Positions 57,656 to 64,000 of a stretch of 64,000 bases of DNA are shown piece after piece. The notes under the pieces were generated by a model. That model did no database searches. It was given only the letters and a program-made list of their open reading frames with translations, and was not told the DNA's origin. This stretch comes from Cheiracanthium punctorium (lineage: Eukaryota > Arthropoda > Arachnida > Araneae > Cheiracanthiidae): contig JAWZYV010002480.1 in the NCBI GenBank assembly GCA_038373885.1, positions 124,001-188,000 of the forward strand. The letters run 5' to 3'. The stretch's first letter is position 1; every line of letters begins with the position of its first letter. Made by a program: the position numbers and the translations under genes.

Positions 57656-57795
57656 TATCGTCATAAAAGGTAGATCGGCGGATACGGATATGAAAACGAA
57701 TAGTTTTTTTTTTTTTTTTTTTTTTTTTTTAATCCGTGGATACGGATATTAAACGGATCATTTCTTTCTCATATCCGAGAATACAAAAATGAAAC
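57656..57795. repeat. T27 run between GGATACGGATA repeats
   Basis: GGATACGGATATGAAAACG at 57680 and GTGGATACGGATATTAAACG at 57737 flank a run of 27 T (57704-57730). The motif recalls the 48039 hAT family and the end of the window. Likely an eroded copy. Confidence 0.5.
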
Positions 57796-57974
57796 AGATC
57801 GCATTCTTGCGTATTTCAGCAAGTTTTTTTCAGTTTATCTTAAAAGTTAAATAAGGTATAAGTTTTATAAAGAAGAGAGCTTTATAGGATATAAATTTAT
57901 CTAATAAAAAAATAAGAAAAAAATTAATCAAGTACCTTCTACATTGTAGTATAAACAATTTTTACTAATTTCAT

Positions 57975-58140
57975 GACAATTAGTAAACGGCTGAAGTGCA
58001 TAGGTCTAGGGTTCTGGCCTACCGCGCGGCCTTTTCTCCAGCTGTAACGTGAATTCGGGTAGAACCCTCAAAAAGTCCACCGCCCAAGGCATGCCTTAAT
58101 TAAGCAGACAACCCTTGTGTAGATCTGCCTTAACCCCAAA
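57975..58140 (+). repeat. SINE fragment, plus strand
   Basis: GGTTCTGGCCTACCGCGCGG, TTTTCTCCAGCTGTAACGTG, AGAACCCTCAAAAAGTCCAC and GCCTTAATTAAGC match the SINE family at 20215, 24335 and 40925. The tail is lost. Confidence 0.65.
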
Positions 58141-58698
58141 ACCTAAATAACTTTTATGATCATTTACAGTGAAAGTAAAAAGTTTAGTATTTTTAATATT
58201 AAATAAAAATCATAATCACTCTCAATCCCTATAATCGAGGGTGTCTTAAAAACAGTGGCCTATGGTTTCCTTCTTTAAATGTTGATCTAAGACATATGGA
58301 ATGAATTACATAGCTATTTTATGATATCGAATAAAATTTTCAGGAAATTAAATGTAAATAAATACAAACTTTTATTTTTTATACAGCCCTCCTCTTACAA
58401 AAATTTCCATTAATATACCCCCATATATTAATGAGATGATGTAGAAAGTTTCAGATTTTCTTACTAAAGGTTTACAGATATGTTTCAATCACAGTTGGTG
58501 AGGGAAAATAATCTTTGCAATATCAATAATAGTATAAATACAATTATTAAAACTATTATAGTAAAACTAATTAACCGTTAATTAGATTAACATTTTAAGA
58601 CATTTACATTTTACATTTTAAGAAATGAGTTTTAAATCATTTTAAACCTACAATCTAGACAGTTACTGGAAGTAAAAATATGCTGTAATTGTGTATAC
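58141..58698. other. AT-rich, no recognised feature
   Basis: No open frame, repeat or RNA signal. The next feature begins with the duplication ATTATACT. Confidence 0.5.
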
Positions 58699-58706
58699 AT
58701 TATACT

Positions 58707-58877
58707 CAGGGGCGTAGCCAAGGGGGGGTTAGGGGGGTCATAACCCCCCCCCCCAAGAGGAATTTTTTGCCATACAAAATGTGTATTCTTCACTACATTA
58801 TCACACACACGTATACATATATATGAGTTGTAGTAGTCGTAACCCCCCCCCATGAAAAATTTCTGGCTACGCCCCTG
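58707..58877. mobile_element. hAT MITE, family CAGGGGCGTAGCC
   Basis: Starts CAGGGGCGTAGCCAAGG and ends GGCTACGCCCCTG; exact 8-bp duplication ATTATACT (58699-58706, 58878-58885). 171 bp, close in sequence to the copies at 15056 and 42001. Confidence 0.95.
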
Positions 58878-58885
58878 ATTATACT

Positions 58886-59556
58886 TTGCAAAAGGTGAGT
58901 AAAACGGGACAAAACTTGCTAAAATTTGTTCAAGAAGGTAAACAACAGTAAATAATATTTTGGGCAAATTATATATATATAAATATAAATATGTATAAGT
59001 TCACACCCCCAAACACGAATTAAAACAAATATTTTTATGTATAAGTTTTCCCCAGTAATTATTTAGTTTTGTAAAGTTAATAATAATAGTAATAATAATT
59101 TTTAAAAATTCCCCTAAACTAATACGGAGCTGAGCCCTTAAAAGAAATATACAACATAGGCGATATGGACTGCGATATCTAAATGACATAATTTTGGAAA
59201 ATTTTGCCCAACTATTATTTAGAATTGCTTACTTTCTCTAAGCGGTTAAATAAAGATTAGTATTGTTGTTTTTACTTTTTTGAACGCGTGAAGTCGTCAT
59301 TGACAAGCACGAATTAATACATAAAACTTGGCACAAGTTTTATCAAATTTTGCCCCGTTTTACCCATTTTTGCAAAGAAATTACTTACTTAATGTAAAAC
59401 TTACTGTGAATTAATTCATAAAGGGTTACTTCAATCAAATCTTATTTAGAAACATCTGAAATATATTATGATTTTGGTTCTCAATTAATTTAGGTAAAAA
59501 CGAAGAAAATGAAGACAGTTTTTTTGTAAATGAAAAATTCTATATGGGATTTGATA
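58886..59556. other. AT-rich, no recognised feature
   Basis: Contains an (AT)n stretch near 58970-58990 and TAATAATAGTAATAATAATT near 59080. No coding signal. Confidence 0.5.
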
Positions 59557-59876
59557 CAGTAAAATCCCGCACAGTTCTCCCGTTCAATCCGGTGTGCGCC
59601 TGCCTCTCTTTCGTGTGTGGGTGAAAATGGCGCTCATCCCCCTCTGCTTGTTGTTTCAAACAGGGGAGAAAGAGAAACTCACTAAGGGGCTCGCTCAACC
59701 TGGACAAAAGGAAGTGCATATTTTACAGGACCCCTATTTTGCACCCACAGATGCGCAATCAATCACTCAGTTCTTTCCCTTCATTTTATACCAAAGCGGC
59801 CTAAACCTTCGAATCAGCAGCTTTATTGGATCAAAATCGATGGCACGAACGTAATCCAATTAAATGGCGGCCACTG
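59557..59876. mobile_element. possible pogo-like MITE (320 bp)
   Basis: CAGTAAAATCCCGC and the inverted GCGGCCACTG form the ends, with TA outside (59555-59556, 59877-59878). Only the first bases of the ends agree, so the call is moderate. The 86-codon frame at 59594-59854 lies wholly inside it and shows no domain. Confidence 0.5.
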
Positions 59877-59901
59877 TATTTTTCATTTTCAAAATACTGG
59901 G

Positions 59902-60250
59902 GGGTAAGTTCAGACTGCCACTTTCGAGTAACTCGAGTTACTCGGGAAAAACGGAAGCCGTTCACGATGCCCGATTTGAGCTACTCGAGGAGATAAACAA
60001 AGCGTTCACGCTGCCAAGCTCGTAGCTGGAGTTTTTCCCAAATCTCAAAGATTTTCCTTGGGAAGTTGGGGAGATAAATCACGTGACGTTCAGATGTTGC
60101 TTCCGTTGCCTTCCAGTAAATACGTGCCACCATGTTTTTTTTTCCTATTAACTACCCAAAACTGTCTACGATGTCAATCACCCCGAGTAGCTTATGTTTT
60201 ACTCGGGATTTATTCCAGATTTACCCAAGCATGGCAATCTGAACAGACCC
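59902..60250. mobile_element. MITE with GGGT..TTCAGA(C/T)TGCCA ends
   Basis: GGGTAAGTTCAGACTGCCA at 59902 and the inverted TGGCAATCTGAACAGACCC ending 60250. A nested CGAGTAACTCGAGTTACTCG palindrome follows the left end, and CCCGAGTA / TACTCGGG occur at the right. No duplication identified. Confidence 0.65.
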
Positions 60251-60681
60251 TCTGTGCTAACATTTTAGAACACACGCAGTATCTAGATTAACCCTGCTTG
60301 AGATAGTGGTTTTCCAGATCGTATCTAATGCCAAAATCCCGTTTTTTAAATCAGTTTCAATTATTATTAGAAAAACGAATTGGCATCAATTTTAAACTTC
60401 TGTGTTATCTAAAAGAACCAAAAGAACTTACTATTTGAAAATGGTGAACTTTGTGTAACACACTTTGACTTATTTATTTCACTTACTTTTTAATTTCGCG
60501 TAAAAATGGTGTAATTCTACTTTATGTTTGTTAATTTCACGCAGGAATTGCTTTGTTGCAAAGACATAAATGATTTTATGCTGGCGAAAATTGCCAAGCC
60601 TGGCAACCATTATGCTTTTTTTTCAGTTTTTTATTAATAACTTCTAAAATAATTGGAATTTCGAAATTTAAGTCAGCTTAC

Positions 60682-60960
60682 CGGCTTCCCCGGAATTTTC
60701 CGAATCCGTGGACGCCTTCGTCGAAACTCATATCCGGAGGAGATAACAGACAGGCCCGTATTGGCCAGGGTGTCCGACTGTCTGCAGACGGGTGGGGCCC
60801 CCCTCTCGGAGGGCCCTTCCTGCAGAGGGCGGTCCCCCATACAGAAAAAAGAAAGAAAAGAGATTTTGACGAGAGTGATAAAATTGAAATTCGGTTTTTA
60901 AAGTAAAAAGACGTCCTGGTTTCCAAGAGCGAGTTGACGACTGTGAAGCGCCGGCGCCGT
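60682..60960 (-). other. candidate 5' exon with CpG-rich leader, minus strand
   Basis: From an ATG at 60731 the minus strand reads MSFDEGVHGFGKFRGS plus two bases, then a good donor CG|GTAAGCTGAC (donor GT at 60681-60680). Upstream, the sequence to about 60960 is GC- and CpG-rich (GAACGGCGCCGGCGCTTCAC), unlike the surroundings, as at a gene start. However, part of that GC-rich leader (CAGGCCCGTATTGGCC, 60751 on) looks like a hAT end. The peptide is not recognised. Confidence 0.35.
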
Positions 60961-61066
60961 TCCTAGGAAACTTTAAAATTTCGTCACTTTTCTAAGCGCC
61001 CATTTGCTGTAAAGGAAGTCTTCAGTATAGGTGCATTGAACGTAGCTTGTGTATCTATAAAAATTT

Positions 61067-61470
61067 CGGGGCAAACCTAACCTGATAGCGGTCGAGAAGG
61101 CTAGAGGGGCCATTTTACTACTCTCCGCATGTATCGCTCTGACACTCGTTTCTCCTGCCAATTATTTGGCTGTCAGCATCATAAAGCAACCCAATCATAA
61201 GGCAAATTCGCAGTACTAAATTCCCATCAGCACAAAGAGGTCTATCATTGGTCAAACGTCTGGGAAGGCGTTACATCTGATTTTTGACTTAAATTCTTAA
61301 TCCTTTTAATTGTTGCATTCAAGTGACATTTTATTATAGCACTTACTGGATGAAAAATGTCTTAGTTTTGTAATAAGCTGGGCGAAAGGGAAAAACTATT
61401 TAACAATGGCGGAATCACACGGTCCATAGATAGTGGACTTTACCTCCACTATCAGGTTAGGTTTGCCCCG
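61067..61470. mobile_element. MITE with CGGGGCAAACCTAACCTG ends
   Basis: The left end CGGGGCAAACCTAACCTGAT (61067) and the inverted right end (to 61470) agree over 22 of 22 bases, then diverge. About 404 bp, no coding signal. No target duplication seen. Confidence 0.75.
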
Positions 61471-61599
61471 AGTATATTATTGAATAGAACAAACTATCTG
61501 ATTTTTGCTTGAATTTGAGTCTGTTCCCAGACTTGTTGGAAACAGCATTTGTCATGCACTTTGTTACACCTTCCCTCCTTTTTCCTTTATTCTTTTCAG

Positions 61600-61672
61600 A
61601 TGTAGAATTTTCCGAGGGCTTCCTTTGCAATTTACCGAAGCTTAAATAAAGAAGCATAAATAAAGAAAAGTG
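61600..61672 (+). other. candidate 3' terminal exon with polyadenylation signals
   Basis: An excellent pyrimidine tract with acceptor (CCTCCTTTTTCCTTTATTCTTTTCAG) in 61570-61599 precedes a short frame (VEFSEGFLCNLPKLK and stop, if entered in phase). Two AATAAA signals follow within 60 bp. It could be the last exon of a plus-strand gene, or chance. It is out of frame for direct joining to the candidate exon at 56255. Confidence 0.25.
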
Positions 61673-61841
61673 TACTTACGTATTATCCCGGCGGTCCCCC
61701 AAGACGAGCGATTTTTTGCCGAGATAAATGCCGGGCACATGAAATTATTAATGGTTTTGAATACGATTGGCAACAGTTTGGCAACTCATTTGACGAAAAA
61801 ACAGATTGGCGGGAATGGCCGCTGGGATAATAGGTAAGTAC
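61672..61841. mobile_element. MITE with TACTTAC.TATTATCCC ends (170 bp)
   Basis: GTACTTACGTATTATCCC(G)GCGG at the left and the inverted CCGCTGGGATAATAGGTAAG at the right. The match covers about 25 bp with two mismatches. The GTAAGT at its right end is part of the TIR, not a splice site. Confidence 0.75.
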
Positions 61842-61887
61842 CAAGAAAAGTCCAGATGTGTTTCTTAAAGTTCGTAAAGTTCCAAAT

Positions 61888-62936
61888 TCTACAAATAATA
61901 TAAATGTGTACGTTTATGTGTTTGGATGTTTTTGACTGAATTACACAAAAATGGTTAGAAAAATTTGTAATGAAGATAGCTTATGCCCTGGATTAACATA
62001 CAGTCAACCTTTCAAGCATATAGCATAAATAATTCTTTTACAAAGACACTCAAAATAATGCTAATGCATTGCGCTCTATGGAAATTTTGTAGCAACTAAA
62101 CCGATTTTAAAACTATCTTCACTGATTGAAAGTCCTAGGCCTATGTTCCTAGGCCTATAGGGTCCTAGGCGTATATGGAGAATTCCTCTGTGTGGAATTT
62201 TCTAAGGGATCCTAGCCCGTATTTTCTCAAGGTTTTTGAAAAAAACACAGAAAACTGCGAGCGGCTAGGTCGACAGGCGCGACCGGTGTTTGAACCTGGC
62301 ACCTCCCGCCTTCCATGTTTGAGAGCAGACCCTCTTAGACACTGGGGGGACCCTGAGTGTTATAGGCTACCTTTTATGCATATATCACAAATAGTTCTTT
62401 TACAGGGATACTAATAAGAATTACATTACGCTCTATGTGTATCTCTGTAAGTACTGAACCGATTCCAAAACTTTTTTCACTGATAGTAAGCTACACTATT
62501 CTTGAGTATTATAGGCTAAAATTAATGCATGTAGCGCAAATAGTTCCTTTACAGGAACACTCAAAATAATTCTAATACATTACGCTCTATGGGTATCTCT
62601 GTAACTATAGAACCGATTCTAAAACTTTTTCGCTAATAGAAAGCTGCACTATCCCTGATTAACATAGGCTAAAATTCATGCATATAGCATAAATATTTCT
62701 TTTACAAGAACACTCAAAACAAATGCCTGAAAAAAATCTAAATTTAGTAATTTTACATTGTTATTTTAAATGAAGTTTACTACAATGCATTATACTTCAT
62801 TTAAAATAAATAAAAAGCAAATAATATTTAAATGCAGTTTCTTTAGTCGCAAACATATTTGTTATTCACACATGCTTCGTTTCTCTCGGGACCTAATTCT
62901 AAAGCCGACGCAGACGAAGTCGCGGGTAGCCGCTAG
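61888..62936 (+). mobile_element. Helitron-like element with 154-bp repeats
   Basis: The 3' end has a CGCGACTTCG-type hairpin (as GACGAAGTCGCGGGTAGC on the plus strand) and ends CTAG (62933-62936) followed by T. The probable 5' end is TCTACAAATAATATAAATG at 61888, with T before it rather than A, so that edge is less sure. The inside has repeat units of about 154 bp (anchor CGCTCTATG at 62072, 62429, 62583), the first pair being split by a SINE. Confidence 0.55.
62131..62352 (-). repeat. tRNA-derived SINE inside Helitron repeats
   Basis: Comparison with the neighbouring repeat units shows extra DNA here. Minus strand: A-box-like TGTCTAAGAGGG (about 62340), a long variable-arm-like part and the B-box-like AGGTTCAAACACCGG (about 62290). 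This suggests a Ser/Leu-type tRNA ancestor. The 79-codon frame across it is spurious. Confidence 0.6.
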
Positions 62937-62939
62937 TCA

Positions 62940-63512
62940 TATTATAATAACTTGTTTAATAAATGCAATTTACGGAGTAACAACTGAAAAATTAATAAAG
63001 TAATAATTAACAGTATCATAGGCGCACCCACGGAGGGGTCTATGGGGGCTAAAGCCCCCCAAAGCGACCCGAAAATTTAGATCTGAACCCCCCTCCTCGA
63101 ATACCAAATAGCTTTTCAAACCTACAGAAACTCTAGTTTATCTTATCAAAATAAATAACAAGAGTCGTAGTAGTTTCAGTTTTCATCAATTTAATTTTAT
63201 CCATTCTTAGTGTGTTGTTGTGAAAGAAAAAATTAACTGGTAGCGTAACTAGTAAGGAGATAAACCCTCTCTAAAACATTTTGACTTTACATTGCGAGAA
63301 TAAAAGATGGGGCGCTAAAAGTGTAGGGGAGGGGGAGGGGGAGTGAATTGTATTAAGCCTTTTCCGTAGAAATATTAAAAAGTCTAGTAAGTTGTAAATA
63401 CATAATAGCTCTCAATTTCGAATACTAATCTTAACAGAATTATATGCTAAACAAGGAGATTCACTTTAAAATAATAAACAACATTTATTATTTTTAAATT
63501 AGAAAAAATATA
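62940..63512. other. no gene; hAT-like end at 63019
   Basis: CATAGGCGCACCCACGGAGG with GGGGCTAAAGCCCCCC (63019-63062) resembles the GC-rich end of a hAT MITE, but the partner end and duplication were not found. Otherwise AT-rich. Confidence 0.4.
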
Positions 63513-63514
63513 TA

Positions 63515-63883
63515 CCGTGTTTACTTGCGTAATAGTCGCACTTTTTATGCCATTGTTTTATGGTGAAAGTCTAGGTGTGATAATTATACGGGGAAAGTCT
63601 ACTATATGTAATATTGAACATTCTAATGCTAAAATGTTACTGGTATTACAGTAAAATGACTAATTTACCAAATGTTTTCAGTTTATCTGCCGTATATTAA
63701 ATATTCTTTCCTTCAATTATACGCAAAAAGAGGCATTTTTCTGTTTAGTAATATTTTTTTAGACATAAATGTCGAATACGTGACTGCGGCTTTTCTACAG
63801 GGAAATTATTTTTAGAATTTTGTCTGCTTCAAAACGGGGGTGAAACTATTATGCGAGGGCGACTATTACGCAAGTAAACACGT
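63515..63883. mobile_element. MITE with CCGTGTTTACTTGCG ends
   Basis: CCGTGTTTACTTGCGTAATA and the inverted TATTACGCAAGTAAACACG are flanked by TA (63513-63514, 63884-63885). 369 bp, no ORF. TA duplication suggests a Tc1-mariner/pogo-type mobiliser. Confidence 0.85.
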
Positions 63884-63929
63884 TATGTTTAATTATACAA
63901 AAAATAAATAATAACGAAATAATTTTGTT

Positions 63930-64000
63930 TTCTTCCTTTCATTTATTCTGAAATATCGTTAAAAGATCCGTGGAAGATCCGCTAAAAAAATGTGGATCCG
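63930..64000. repeat. start of an element cut by window edge
   Basis: GATCCGTGGAAGATCCGC and TGTGGATCCG at the very end resemble the GGATCCG/GGATACGGATA motif zones at 57680 and 48039. Only the edge is visible. Confidence 0.3.

Noticed and set aside
61820..61841. GTAAGT splice donor
   Set aside because: It is part of the inverted terminal repeat of the MITE at 61672-61841.

Overview
This window looks like AT-rich, intron/intergenic DNA from an animal nuclear genome, most likely an arthropod and, by inference, a spider or other arachnid. The basis is an intact Tc1-like transposase, pogo/Tigger-type transposases, LINE reverse transcriptase/RNase H relics of a type I associate with spider genomes, tRNA-derived SINEs, Helitrons, and many short hAT elements with exact 8-bp target-site duplications (TSDs). 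There are no operons, prokaryotic genes, rRNA genes, CRISPR arrays or convincing functional tRNA genes. Almost everything that can be read is mobile DNA in different stages of decay.

Layout. 0-5.5 kb: hAT-like ends, then a 3.4-kb pogo-like element with TA TSD and a broken three-part transposase on the minus strand. 5.8-7.3 kb: a complete Tc1 element with an open 338-aa DD34E transposase, the only apparently intact protein gene. 7.9-8.7 kb: hAT MITE. 8.7-15 kb: mostly featureless AT-rich DNA with a Helitron scrap and a tRNA-like SINE head. 16.3-18.3 kb: decayed copy of an uncharacterised arthropod multigene/TE protein family. 19-24.6 kb: hAT, mariner and SINE insertions. 24.95-30.97 kb: a composite block with inverted CAGGGTG/CACCCTG ends and TGTTA direct repeats, holding two opposed copies of a CAAGCTTG-rich element with tRNA-like cores, and between them a 2.07-kb Helitron. 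31.1-36.4 kb: long-TIR MITE, then a duplicated segment of about 158-bp repeats, one copy of which received a LINE. 37.5-44.2 kb: MITEs, a perfect 49-bp-arm palindrome, a mariner-derived MITE, a SINE and a 2.9-kb foldback element. 44.46-46.38 kb: a second Helitron filled by an eleven-unit 156-bp array. 46.4-50.1 kb: SINE, hAT element and an LTR-like unit with a heat-shock-element promoter. 50.4-55.5 kb: two LINE relics and a Tigger relic. The first LINE is interrupted by a 298-bp near-palindrome carrying hammerhead-ribozyme-like motifs. 56-61.7 kb: the only places with host-gene-like signals (a 57-bp exon with good splice sites, a CpG-rich minus-strand candidate first exon, a candidate 3' terminal exon). 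61.9-64 kb: a third Helitron-like unit with a SINE inside and further MITEs.

The most interesting signals are: (i) two hammerhead-like repeats whose three stems change sequence but keep pairing; (ii) a possible 57-bp host microexon at 56255-56311; (iii) Helitrons that share ends but carry different tandem-repeat cargo; (iv) the opposed CAAGCTTG/tRNA composite elements; and (v) an LTR-like unit with a four-module heat-shock element next to its TATA box. All calls come from reading the sequence. No database search or alignment was run.
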